Source: Candidatus Sulfotelmatobacter sp. (GTDB lineage Bacteria; Vulcanimicrobiota; Vulcanimicrobiia; Vulcanimicrobiales; Vulcanimicrobiaceae). Taken from it: a DNA stretch of 64,000 nucleotides. Of the stretch, positions 17,609 to 26,444 are shown piece by piece. The stretch's first letter is position 1. Every line of letters starts with the position of its first letter. Position numbers and translations under genes: made by a program. The DNA lies in NCBI GenBank assembly GCA_035504415.1, contig DATJRY010000005.1, forward strand, positions 161,061-225,060, given 5' to 3'. Under the pieces are notes generated by a model. The model had not been told where the DNA came from. It did no database searches and saw only the letters and a list, made by a program, of their open reading frames with translations.

Positions 17609-19768
17609 TCACCGTTGCAGGTTGGCGACCAGACCGCTCTGATACTCCAACCGTTCCCCGAGCGAGCGGATGATGGCGGCCGTCAGCGACGCGGCCAGCG
17701 CCGGGTCACCGACCTCCATCGCCGTCAGCGCGCCCGCGGTGAGGACGTGCACGACGCTGGGCCGGTCGGCCAGCGCGGTCGCGCTGCGCCGCGTGTCGCG
17801 ATAGAGGCCGATCTCGCCCAGGATCGTGCGATCGCCCAGGCTGCGCAGCCGCAGATGCGAGCCGTCGTCGTTCTCGAGCACGACCCGCACGCGGCCCGAC
17901 TCGATGAAGAACATCGACTCGGCGTGCTCGTTCTGGCGGCACAGCGCCTCGCCGACGCCGAACGTGCGCGGCTGCAGATAGGCCAGCAGCCGTTGCGCAA
18001 GGTCCGCCGAGCGCAGCTCGTATTCCAGCCAGTCCCCCAGCGGCACGTGCGGCAGGTCGGGCTGGTCGTCGGGGACGATCAGCTGGTCCTCGCACCACTC
18101 CAGCGCGTGATCGAGGCCGCCGAAATGCTCGATCCCGTCGTGCACGCCGGCCGCGCCGCTGACCCAGTCGTTCGCGACCCGCTCGTTCATCCCGCTGAAC
18201 ACGAGGCGCACACCGCGCGCCTCGGCGGCGCGGTAGGCCTTGACGAAGCTCGACACGCCCGAGGCGTCCATCCCGACCACCATGCGGAAATCGAACACGC
18301 AGAAGCGCGTGTTCGGGCGTTCGATCTCGGCCTTGGCGTTGCGGAACAAGCGGTCGGCCATCCCGAAGAACACGAATCCTTGCAGCTCGAAGATGCGAAT
18401 CGACCAACCGTCGTCGGCCAGGATCGCCAGCTCTTCGAGCGGTCGCACCAAACTGCTGCGGCGCTGCGCGCCGGTCATCGAATGCTTGACGACGTCGATG
18501 CGGCTGTAGTTGAAGGCGAACAGCAGCGCGCCGGCGACGACGCCGACGATCAGTCCGGTCAGGAACCCCCACACGACGATGACGCCGAAGATCAGCAGCA
18601 GCGCGCCGTACTCGAGCGGCGCGAGCTGTCCGCGCGCCGCGATCAGCCAGCGGTAGAGGAGCTGCACGCCCAAGCTGAGCAGCAAGCCGGCCAGCACGAA
18701 GGTCGGCACGACCGCGATCGCGCGCCAGCCGCCGAGCAGTAAGAGCGCGCTGGCCGCCGCCAGCGCCACGCCGGCGACGCGGTCGCTGCCCCCGAAGCGC
18801 CGCAGCAGCAGCGTGCGGTTGAGGGAGAGGTAGCCCACGAAACCGCCGACCAGCGCCGAAGCCAAGTTCGCGATGCCCTCGGCGCGCAGCTCGTGGTCGA
18901 GGTCGACGTCGTCCTCGGTCTCCAGCTCCAAGCCGGTCGCGTTGAACAAGATCGTCACTACCGCGACGATGACGACCGTGAGCAGCTCGCCCGAGGCGCG
19001 CCCGAACGCCGGCCACACGACGGCATTCAGATCGTGGCTGGTCCAGGGCGTCCAGATGTGCAACCGCTCCGGCGCTTTGACGAGCCAGCCGGCCTGCTGC
19101 GCGGCGAGCGGCGCGACGTGCAGCGCCCACAGCGCCAGCGCGAACAGGACGACGACGCCGACCAGCAGCACCGGCACGCCGAGTGCCTTCTTCACGTAAC
19201 GCGCCTCGGCCGCGACCAGCGCGGCGAACGCGACGGCGGCGCCGAGCCGCGCGAGCACGAGCGGATCGGCGTAGGCGCGCGCGTGCGCGAGGTCGGGCGG
19301 AATGCCGGCCGCGACTTTGATGGCGCCGACCGTCAGCACCCATGCGGTGCCGGCGACGAAACCGCCGACGACCGGGAACGGGACGTAGCGAATCCACCCC
19401 CCGCCGCGCACCGAGCCCAGCGCGATCAGCGCCAGCGCGGTCACCGCGGTGACCAGCACCATCATCCACAGCACGGTGGCGACGATCGCGTGCGGTGAGG
19501 CGCCGGCGCTCGCGAGCTGGGGTTGCATGGTCGCCGCCGTCACGGCCAACAGCGCGACCGCGTTGCCTTCCGGGCCGGCGACGACGGTGCGGAACGGGCT
19601 GAGGATCGCGACCAGCAGCGCGACGCAGGTCATGCTCAGCATCGCCGCGGTGACGCCCAGCGGCAACGCGAACGCGAGCGGGCCCGAGAAGATCAGCGCG
19701 GCGTACGACAAATTGAAGACGAGGCAGACCACGGCGGTCAGCACGCCTGCCGAGACGTTCCGAACCAT
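17609..19768 (-). CDS. SulP-family anion transporter with STAS and cyclic-nucleotide-binding domains
   Basis: 719 residues from ATG 19768 (GGAAG eight bases upstream); GTG 19798 would add ten. The N-terminal ~430 residues hold the SulP membrane core (VVAGPEGNAVALL, FVAGTAWVLTVGAIKVAAG, ten or more helices). Next comes a STAS domain (about 440-545; IRIFELQGFVFFGMADRL, FRMVVGMDASGVSSF). The C-terminal part (about 590-715) is a cNMP-binding fold (FGVGEALCRQNEHAESMFFIESG, ILGEIGLYRDTRRSATA). This SulP-STAS-cNMP arrangement is known in bacteria but its substrate and ligand are undetermined; bicarbonate, sulfate or dicarboxylate are possible. Confidence 0.85.
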   Translation of the reverse strand: MVRNVSAGVLTAVVCLVFNLSYAALIFSGPLAFALPLGVTAAMLSMTCVALLVAILSPFRTVVAGPEGNAVALLAVTAATMQPQLASAGASPHAIVATVLWMMVLVTAVTALALIALGSVRGGGWIRYVPFPVVGGFVAGTAWVLTVGAIKVAAGIPPDLAHARAYADPLVLARLGAAVAFAALVAAEARYVKKALGVPVLLVGVVVLFALALWALHVAPLAAQQAGWLVKAPERLHIWTPWTSHDLNAVVWPAFGRASGELLTVVIVAVVTILFNATGLELETEDDVDLDHELRAEGIANLASALVGGFVGYLSLNRTLLLRRFGGSDRVAGVALAAASALLLLGGWRAIAVVPTFVLAGLLLSLGVQLLYRWLIAARGQLAPLEYGALLLIFGVIVVWGFLTGLIVGVVAGALLFAFNYSRIDVVKHSMTGAQRRSSLVRPLEELAILADDGWSIRIFELQGFVFFGMADRLFRNAKAEIERPNTRFCVFDFRMVVGMDASGVSSFVKAYRAAEARGVRLVFSGMNERVANDWVSGAAGVHDGIEHFGGLDHALEWCEDQLIVPDDQPDLPHVPLGDWLEYELRSADLAQRLLAYLQPRTFGVGEALCRQNEHAESMFFIESGRVRVVLENDDGSHLRLRSLGDRTILGEIGLYRDTRRSATALADRPSVVHVLTAGALTAMEVGDPALAASLTAAIIRSLGERLEYQSGLVANLQR

Positions 19769-19828
19769 CGCCCGTACTTCCGCGTACCTGCGAGCCACCT
19801 CTGCAAGTAGCGCCGGAGTACGGTTAGA

Positions 19829-21793
19829 CTACGGCGCCTCGATCGTCCCGTTCGCGCGCCGCGCCATGCCGCCGACCCAGCGGTACAACGCGACCACCAC
19901 GATCGCGAACACGATCGTCCCCAGCCAGTTCGCGACCGGTTGGAACGAATCGCCCACCAGCGCCAGCGGCGCTTCCTTCCGCGTGACCACGATCAGTCCG
20001 GCCAGCACCACGCCGAACAGGCTCTCGCCGACGATCAGCCCCGACGCCAGCAGCACGCCCAACCGCTGCCCGGCCTCGCCGAATCCGCTGCGCGTGACCC
20101 AGCGCTCGTATGCGCGCCCCACCAGCGCGCCCAGCACGATCGGGGTGATCGTCGCGGCCGGCAGATAGATGCCCAGCCCCACCGCCAGCGGCGGGAGGCG
20201 CATGCGATGGAACAGTCCCAGCGTCTGATCGAGCGCGATCATCACGACGCCCAGCAGCGCGCCGATGCCGATCATCCCCCAATCGATCTGCCCCTCGATC
20301 ACGCCCTTGGCCAGCGCCGAGATCAGCGTCGCCTGCGGCGCCGGCAGCGCGTGCGGACCGGTGAAACCGTAGGCCGCCTGCAGCAGCCCGAGAATCGGCG
20401 GGATGATCGCCGCGCCGACGATGACGCCGATGACGAGCGCCACCTGCTGCCGCCAGGGCGTCGCGTCGACCAGCTGACCGGTCTTGAGGTCCTGCAAGTT
20501 GTCGTTGGCGATCGTCGCCACGCACAGCACGACGGCGGTGACGAACAGCGCGAACGCGACCAGCGCCGCGGCGCCGTGCGGATCGGTGCGGTGCGCGACC
20601 GCGAGCAGCAGCAGCGCGGCGCCGACGACGGTCAAGATCGCCAGGCCCGAGACCGGGCTGTTCGACGACCCGATCAGTCCCGCCATGTAACCGCACGCCG
20701 CGGCGACCAGGAAGCCGGCGATGACGACGTACACGACCGCGCCGATCGTCAGCGGGACGATCAGATCGCCGAGCGCGCCGCCGGCCAAGAAGCTCACCAG
20801 CAGCGCGGCCAGCGGCAGCACCATCACCAGGCTGACCAGCGCGACGGTACCGATCGGAATGTCTTGCTCGGTGCGCGGCAAGTCGGCGCCCTCGCCGGCC
20901 GCGACGCGGCGCGCGGTCGCGAGCGCCGACGCGACGCCGCGCGTCACCGGACCGGCCAGCTTCGCCAGCGCCCAGATGGCGGCGATACCGATCTCGCCCG
21001 CGCCGATGAAGCGTACTTGGTGGCGCCAGACGCCGACGGCGATCGTCGCCGCGTCGCCGACCGCCGGGTGCAGCGCGGTCAGGATCGGGGTCGCCGCGCC
21101 CCAGGCGATGACGACGCCGACCAGCATCGCGACGCCGACCGAGAGTCCGACCAGATGGCCGACGCCGAGCAGCGCCAGCGAGTATTGGATGCCGTTGCCG
21201 GTCGCGACCGCGCCGGCGCGAAAGAAGCCGTCGATCTCGCCCGCCACGACCTGCGTCGCCGTCGCGGCCGCGAAGCCGGCCGACGCGATCGCGCCCCAGA
21301 CGACCGACCACAGCCCGGCGCGGTTCTCCGCCGCGGCACCCTCGGAGCTGCCGACGCGCAGCACCTCCGCCGCGGCGACGCCTTCGGGATACGGTAAGTC
21401 GCTCTCGACCACCAGCGCGCGGCGCAGCGGGACCGAGTACATCACGCCCAGCACGCCGCCGATCGCGCACACGCCGAACGACTGCCAGAACGGGAAGCCG
21501 GTCCACCACCCGACCATCACCAGCCCGGGCAAGACGAAGATGATCGACGAGAGCGTGCCCGCCGCCGACGCGATCGTCTGCACGATGTTGTTCTCGTAGA
21601 TCGTCGCGTTGCGCAGCCAGCGCAGCACCGCCATCGAGATCACCGCCGCCGGAATCGACGAGGCGAAGGTCAGGCCGACTTTCAGCCCGAGGTAGACGTT
21701 GGCGGCCGTGAAGACGAGCGTGATCGCGGCACCCAGAACGATCCCGCGCCACGTGAGCTCGGCTCCCCGGCCCAAACCGGCCTGGGAACGCAT
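19829..21793 (-). CDS. OPT-family oligopeptide/metal-chelate transporter
   Basis: 654 residues and about 14-16 membrane helices. The N-terminal region (ELTWRGIVLGAAITLVFTAANVYLGLKVG and SIPAAVISMAVLRWL) and PLRRALVVESDLPYPEGVAAAEVL are characteristic of bacterial OPT proteins, which move peptides or metal chelates, probably with protons. ATG 21793. It follows the panE-like gene on the same strand with 43 bases between. No peptidase is adjacent, so the cargo is open. Confidence 0.87.
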   Translation of the reverse strand: MRSQAGLGRGAELTWRGIVLGAAITLVFTAANVYLGLKVGLTFASSIPAAVISMAVLRWLRNATIYENNIVQTIASAAGTLSSIIFVLPGLVMVGWWTGFPFWQSFGVCAIGGVLGVMYSVPLRRALVVESDLPYPEGVAAAEVLRVGSSEGAAAENRAGLWSVVWGAIASAGFAAATATQVVAGEIDGFFRAGAVATGNGIQYSLALLGVGHLVGLSVGVAMLVGVVIAWGAATPILTALHPAVGDAATIAVGVWRHQVRFIGAGEIGIAAIWALAKLAGPVTRGVASALATARRVAAGEGADLPRTEQDIPIGTVALVSLVMVLPLAALLVSFLAGGALGDLIVPLTIGAVVYVVIAGFLVAAACGYMAGLIGSSNSPVSGLAILTVVGAALLLLAVAHRTDPHGAAALVAFALFVTAVVLCVATIANDNLQDLKTGQLVDATPWRQQVALVIGVIVGAAIIPPILGLLQAAYGFTGPHALPAPQATLISALAKGVIEGQIDWGMIGIGALLGVVMIALDQTLGLFHRMRLPPLAVGLGIYLPAATITPIVLGALVGRAYERWVTRSGFGEAGQRLGVLLASGLIVGESLFGVVLAGLIVVTRKEAPLALVGDSFQPVANWLGTIVFAIVVVALYRWVGGMARRANGTIEAP

Positions 21794-21836
21794 CCCGGCC
21801 TCTGCGCCGCCCCCGACGGGTGCCCCTTCGCCCGCC

Positions 21837-22805
21837 TCAGCGGGTGCGGAGCGAGGCGTTCACCAGCGACGCCAAACCGTAGACCGCCGAGCTGAACGGG
21901 ACCGCGACCCCGCAGCGCTCGCCCAACTCGACGACCGCCCCAAGCAGCGGATCGAGCTCGAGCGGACGGCCCGCTTCGAGGTCCTGCAGCATCGAGGTCT
22001 TGGTGTCGTCGCGCGGGCTCTGCGCGATGCGACGCTCGACGTCGACCGCCGGCTCGTCGCCGAGCGCGCTCGCGACCGCGAGGCACTCGCTCATGACGGC
22101 GCGCGCGAGCTGCAACGCGCGCGGCTGCGCCATGATCGTGCCCATCGTCGAACGCGTCAGCGCGCTGATCGGGTTGAAGGCGGCGTTGCCGAGCAGCTTC
22201 GCCCACACCTCGCGCCGCGGCTCGTCGCTCGTCTCGGCGCGAAAACCCGCCCGCGCCAAGACCTCGGCAACCGGCGCGAGCAGCTCGTCGCCGGCCGGTG
22301 CGGCCGCGCCGAGCACGATGCGATCGCCGTGCGTGTGGCGCACCACTCCCGGCTCCGGTACCGTCGCCGCGATGTAGAGCGAGGCCGCCAGCACGCGCTC
22401 GACCGGAATCGCGCGCGCGAGCGCACCGCGGGGATCGACCGACGCGAGCTGCCAGCCGCCGGCGCGGGGATGGCCGAGCGTGTACCACCACGGGATGCCG
22501 TTCTGCATCGAGACGATCGTCGTCGCCGGGCCGCTCATCGCCGCGATCGCGGGCAGCGCGTCGCGCAGCTGGTGCGCCTTCACGCTCAGCACCAGCACGT
22601 CGACGACCCCGATCCGCGCCGGATCGCTCTCGACGGCGACCTCGGCCGCGGTCGACCCCGAGCCGTCGCGCAGCGTCAGACCGCGTTCGCGCAGCACGTC
22701 GGCCTGCGTGGCGCGCGCCAGCAGGACGACCTCCTTGTGCGCCATCGCCAGCCGCGCTCCGACGTACGTGCCGATCGCGCCGGCGCCGACGATCCCCCAC
22801 CGCAT
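21837..22805 (-). CDS. Ketopantoate reductase (ApbA/PanE) family protein
   Basis: 322 residues. NADPH-binding Rossmann fold at the start (MRWGIVGAGAIGTYVGARLA), the C-terminal helical domain containing the catalytic Lys in VWAKLLGNAAFNPISAL, and the acidic LELDPLLGAVVELGE segment. Family members reduce 2-dehydropantoate to pantoate or act on related 2-oxo acids. No other pantothenate gene is in sight, so a paralog with a different oxo-acid substrate is as likely as true PanE. ATG 22805, divergent from the PaiB-like gene with 84 bases between. Confidence 0.8.
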   Translation of the reverse strand: MRWGIVGAGAIGTYVGARLAMAHKEVVLLARATQADVLRERGLTLRDGSGSTAAEVAVESDPARIGVVDVLVLSVKAHQLRDALPAIAAMSGPATTIVSMQNGIPWWYTLGHPRAGGWQLASVDPRGALARAIPVERVLAASLYIAATVPEPGVVRHTHGDRIVLGAAAPAGDELLAPVAEVLARAGFRAETSDEPRREVWAKLLGNAAFNPISALTRSTMGTIMAQPRALQLARAVMSECLAVASALGDEPAVDVERRIAQSPRDDTKTSMLQDLEAGRPLELDPLLGAVVELGERCGVAVPFSSAVYGLASLVNASLRTR

Positions 22806-22889
22806 CGGGTGGGGAGTCGTGCCGACGATCGCCGTCCTCCTGCCGCGAGCGGGCGGGGACGGCAGGCCGGGCGCCGGAACACCAGCCAC

Positions 22890-23540
22890 ATGTACGTGCC
22901 GAAGCACTTCGCCGAGCAGGACGCGACGCTGCTGCGCGAGGCGATCGCACGCTATCCGCTCGCGACGCTCGTCACCGCGTACGAGGCGGCGCCGGTCGCG
23001 AACCACCTGCCGATGCTGGTCGACCCGGAGCGGCCCGACGTGCTGTTGTGCCACGTCGCCCGCGCCAACGCGCTGTGGCGCACCGTCGACCAACGAAGCG
23101 AGGCGCTCGCGATCTTCACCGGTCCCGACGCCTACGTCTCGCCCGCGTTCTATCCCGCCAAACGCGAGCACGGCCGCGTCGTGCCGACGTGGAACTACAT
23201 CGCCGTCCACGTCTACGGCACGCTGCACGTGCTCGACGACCTCGCGGCGACGCGACGCATCGTCACGCTGCTGACGGACGCGCACGAGGCGCCGCGGGCG
23301 CAGCCCTGGCACGTCGACGACGCGCCCGAGACGTTCGTCGAACAGCAGCTCGGCGCCATCGTCGGCCTCGAGCTGCACGTCGCGCGCGCGATCGGGAAAT
23401 GGAAGCTGGGCCAGAACCGTTCGACCGCGGACCGGCTGGGCGTCGAGGATGCGCTCTCGGCCTCCGATCGCCCGAGCGACCGCGCGACCGCCGACGCGAT
23501 GGCCGAGCGTGCGGCGCGCGATGCGAAGCCGGCGGACTGA
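22890..23540 (+). CDS. PaiB-like FMN-binding protein
   Basis: 216 residues from ATG 22890. Begins MYVPKHFAEQDATLLREAI and contains GPDAYVSPAFYPAKREHGRVVPTWNY, the signature of the PaiB/FMN-binding split-barrel family. Bacillus PaiB was described as a negative regulator of sporulation and protease genes, but the fold is that of a flavin-binding protein and the molecular role remains unclear. The C-terminus has the common LGQNRS motif (KLGQNRSTADR). Convergent with the next flavoprotein gene. Confidence 0.85.
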   Translation: MYVPKHFAEQDATLLREAIARYPLATLVTAYEAAPVANHLPMLVDPERPDVLLCHVARANALWRTVDQRSEALAIFTGPDAYVSPAFYPAKREHGRVVPTWNYIAVHVYGTLHVLDDLAATRRIVTLLTDAHEAPRAQPWHVDDAPETFVEQQLGAIVGLELHVARAIGKWKLGQNRSTADRLGVEDALSASDRPSDRATADAMAERAARDAKPAD

Positions 23541-23543
23541 CGC

Positions 23544-24674
23544 CTAGGAGTCGCGCACCCGCGCCGTCCGCAGCAGATCACGGGTCGCGTCCATGCTGAC
23601 CTGAACCTGTTCGCGGTCCTCGTCCAAGCGCGCCGTCTGGTAGCGTCGCAGCGCGCGCGCGCCGGCGGCGCCCCGCACGCCGCCTTCGTCGTCGACGTAC
23701 GTCGCGATGGCCAGCGCGTCGAGCAGCCCGGTTATCAAGCCCGCTCCGACCATCGGCGAGGAGACGTGCGCGGCATCGCCGAGCATCGCGACGCGCCCGC
23801 TCGCGAGACGTTCGGGAAGATACTCCGCCAGCGGCGTCCCGAAGGCGACGTTTCGATCGAGTGCCGCCACGATCGCCGCGGCAGCCGGCGTACCGGGCCA
23901 GCGCGCCGGCGCGATCGCGCGCAGCTCGGCGCGCAGCGTGTCGTCGAGCGTCACCGAGCTGCGCACCTCGTCGCCGACCAGCAAGCCGCGCTCGCGCAGC
24001 CACGCCGTCCGGCTGCCGTCGTACCACGCGAAGGTGATCTGGCGCGATCCGGGCGCCGTCTCGCCGTGTGGTCCGGGGACGTGATAGGCGACCAGGCGCG
24101 CCGTCTCGGGAATCGGTTGGCGGCCGCCGCCGAGCTGGCGCGCGCGCCACATCGCTTCCGGCAGCCACGCCTCGTGCGGCAGACCGCGCCACAGCACGAA
24201 GCCGCCGTAGCGCGCGTGCTGACGGGCCGGATCGACGGCGGCGCGCACGACGCTGCGATAGCCGTCGGCGCCCAGCACGACGTCCGCCTCGAACGTCGTG
24301 CCGTCGAGGGTGCGGGCGACGGCGCGCTGCGCGCCGTCGCGCACCTCGACCACCCGCCGACCCGCGTGAATCTCGATGCCCGGCGTGCGCGCGACGACGG
24401 CCAGCAGCCAGCTCCGGATCGCGTACCAGGTCGAGGTCTCGCGCGAGGTGCGGATGACCGGCATCGCCGGAACGAGCTCGCTGGTGCGCGGGTCGACGCC
24501 GGCGAGTCGCGCGTACAGGTCGCGCTCGACGCCGAGCCCCGCACCCCCGCGCTCGTCGCCGACCGTCTGCTCGAGCACGGTCACGGCGATGCCGCGCCGC
24601 GCGAGCGCGATCGCGAGCGGCAAGCCGACCAGCGACCCGCCGACGACGATCGCGGCACCCCGATTTGCCGGCAC
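23544..24674 (-). CDS. FAD-dependent monooxygenase (UbiH/PHBH-like fold)
   Basis: 376 residues from GTG 24674. The dinucleotide-binding motif AIVVGGSLVGLPLAIALARRG deviates from GxGxxG only at the second Gly position (GGSLVG). GADGYRSVVRA and the later GDAAHVSSPMVGAGL motif are intact. This resembles 2,6-dihydroxypyridine hydroxylase-type or unspecified FAD-binding-domain proteins. Substrate not assigned; it is not an obvious operon member, with the serine-hydrolase gene 36 bases upstream on the same strand. Confidence 0.78.
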   Translation of the reverse strand: MPANRGAAIVVGGSLVGLPLAIALARRGIAVTVLEQTVGDERGGAGLGVERDLYARLAGVDPRTSELVPAMPVIRTSRETSTWYAIRSWLLAVVARTPGIEIHAGRRVVEVRDGAQRAVARTLDGTTFEADVVLGADGYRSVVRAAVDPARQHARYGGFVLWRGLPHEAWLPEAMWRARQLGGGRQPIPETARLVAYHVPGPHGETAPGSRQITFAWYDGSRTAWLRERGLLVGDEVRSSVTLDDTLRAELRAIAPARWPGTPAAAAIVAALDRNVAFGTPLAEYLPERLASGRVAMLGDAAHVSSPMVGAGLITGLLDALAIATYVDDEGGVRGAAGARALRRYQTARLDEDREQVQVSMDATRDLLRTARVRDS

Positions 24675-24710
24675 GCCGACGACTATGCGGCCGCTGCCGC
24701 GATCACCTGG

Positions 24711-26444
24711 CTACGGTGCGCTCGCGGCGAGGATGTCCTGGGCGATGAGGTCGCGAAACCGCTTCCAGACCGGATACTGCATGTAGTTCGCCGCGGTGAC
24801 GAGCACGACCAGATCGAGCTGCGGCACGACCTCGAGCAGCTGGCCGCCGTTCCCGCCGGCTTCGTAACTGCGATAGGTGCGACGCCCGACGCGCAGCGTC
24901 AGCCGATGCCAAGAGTACCCGTAGTCGCCCGGCGTCTGCAGGCTCGCATGCGGGCGCAGCGCGTCGGTCACCCACGCGTGCGGGAGCAGCCGCACACCGT
25001 GCCACCTCCCGCCGTCGAGGAAGAGTTGGCCGAGCTTGAGGAAGTCGCGCGGAAGCAGATACTCGCCGCCGCCCAGATACATCGTCCCGGTCGGCGTGAT
25101 CGGGATGTAGTAGCGGCCGAACTGCAACGGCCGCGCGATCGTTCGATCGAACCACAGCGGCAGCCAGACGGCGGTCGCGTGCGAGACGACGCCGCCGACC
25201 AGATTGATCCCCTCGCTGCAGTAGACGGCGCGCACGCCGGGCGCGCTTGCCATCGGCAGGTCGAGCATGTAGCGGTACCAGTCGGGCTGGCCGGCTTGGC
25301 TCTGCACGACGCCTTCGTTGCCCGGCGACGCGTCGTCGTTGTCATCGCAGCGCAAGCCGCTCGACATGTCGAGGACGTCGCCGAGCGTGATGTGCGCCTT
25401 GCGCGGATCGGGGTGCCGCAGCGCGCCGAACCGGTAGAACGGCAGGATCGGCGTATCGGCGCGCAGAGCAGCGCCATGCGCGATCGCCGTCCCGACCAAC
25501 GCCGCATCGAAGCTCTTACCGGCCGAACGCAAATCGTGCGGACGATCGGCGGAGAAGCCGTCGAAATACGCGTCGACGACCAACCGGCCGTGGCGCGCGA
25601 CCAGCAGCCCTTGGATCACCGGCGCGCGCAGCGAGTCGTCGGGGGTGCGCAGGATGTGGTCGAGCAGCGCCTCGACGGGCGCCGGCCGCATTCCGACTTG
25701 CGCCAAGGTCCCGACCGGCCAGCCGTCCGCGCGCGGCAGCGGCCGCTCGTAGGCGAGGTGCGAGCGCATCGGCGTGCGCGGAAAGAACCCGCTCGCCGCG
25801 CTCGGCGCGACGCGCGTGAAGATCGCCGGTGGATACGGCGCGATCGTCAGCGCGATCGTTTGCGTCGCCGGATCGTAGGCACCGGCGAAGCCGCCGTGGG
25901 CTCCGGTGAAGCGGAGCGTCGTGCCGTCGAGCCGCGCCGACGCGAAGCTCGGCCCGAAGTTCGCCAGCGGATCGCGGACGAAACCGCGCAGTCCGCCCTG
26001 CGGCCCCGGTTGCAAGACGAGGTAGAGCTCGAGACGCGAGGGGAGCGTGACGACCTGGCCGACCCAGGTGTCCGGCTCCCGCAGCCGCAGATCGGCCGGC
26101 GAGCCGTAGCGGTTCCCGAACGTCGCTCCCGCGGGCTGGATCCAGAACGCGCGCATCGAGGCACCGGGGCTCACCGGAGCGTGCAGCTCGCCGAACCCGG
26201 CGGGAAAGCGGAACGTTCGGATGGTGCCGGCCGTCCTGCCGGTCGCCTCGAGGCCGTCGATGCTCGCCGTCCAGCGTCCCGCATGCGCTCGCACGACGAG
26301 CTCGCCGTCGACCGGCGGACCGACGGTTCCCACCGCACGCCACAGCCCGGCGAGCGCGCGCGAGCCGTCGACGCCTTGCGCGCCGGCGGCGACCGCGGCG
26401 AACGGCAGGGCCGCCGTCAGCAACAACGAGAGTACGGATCGCAT
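24711..26444 (-). CDS. Exported serine hydrolase (class C beta-lactamase fold)
   Basis: 577 residues. A signal peptide (MRSVLSLLLTAALPFAAVAAGAQG) suggests a periplasmic protein. Residues 30-215 are a beta-rich domain of unknown function, followed by the beta-lactamase/DD-peptidase fold: S307-A-G-K310 as SxxK, YCSEGIN as the Tyr motif, and EAGGNGGQL in the KTG position. These enzymes act on beta-lactams, peptides or esters. The start ATG 26444 shares the CATG with the divergent regulator gene; that regulator may control it. Confidence 0.82.
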   Translation of the reverse strand: MRSVLSLLLTAALPFAAVAAGAQGVDGSRALAGLWRAVGTVGPPVDGELVVRAHAGRWTASIDGLEATGRTAGTIRTFRFPAGFGELHAPVSPGASMRAFWIQPAGATFGNRYGSPADLRLREPDTWVGQVVTLPSRLELYLVLQPGPQGGLRGFVRDPLANFGPSFASARLDGTTLRFTGAHGGFAGAYDPATQTIALTIAPYPPAIFTRVAPSAASGFFPRTPMRSHLAYERPLPRADGWPVGTLAQVGMRPAPVEALLDHILRTPDDSLRAPVIQGLLVARHGRLVVDAYFDGFSADRPHDLRSAGKSFDAALVGTAIAHGAALRADTPILPFYRFGALRHPDPRKAHITLGDVLDMSSGLRCDDNDDASPGNEGVVQSQAGQPDWYRYMLDLPMASAPGVRAVYCSEGINLVGGVVSHATAVWLPLWFDRTIARPLQFGRYYIPITPTGTMYLGGGEYLLPRDFLKLGQLFLDGGRWHGVRLLPHAWVTDALRPHASLQTPGDYGYSWHRLTLRVGRRTYRSYEAGGNGGQLLEVVPQLDLVVLVTAANYMQYPVWKRFRDLIAQDILAASAP

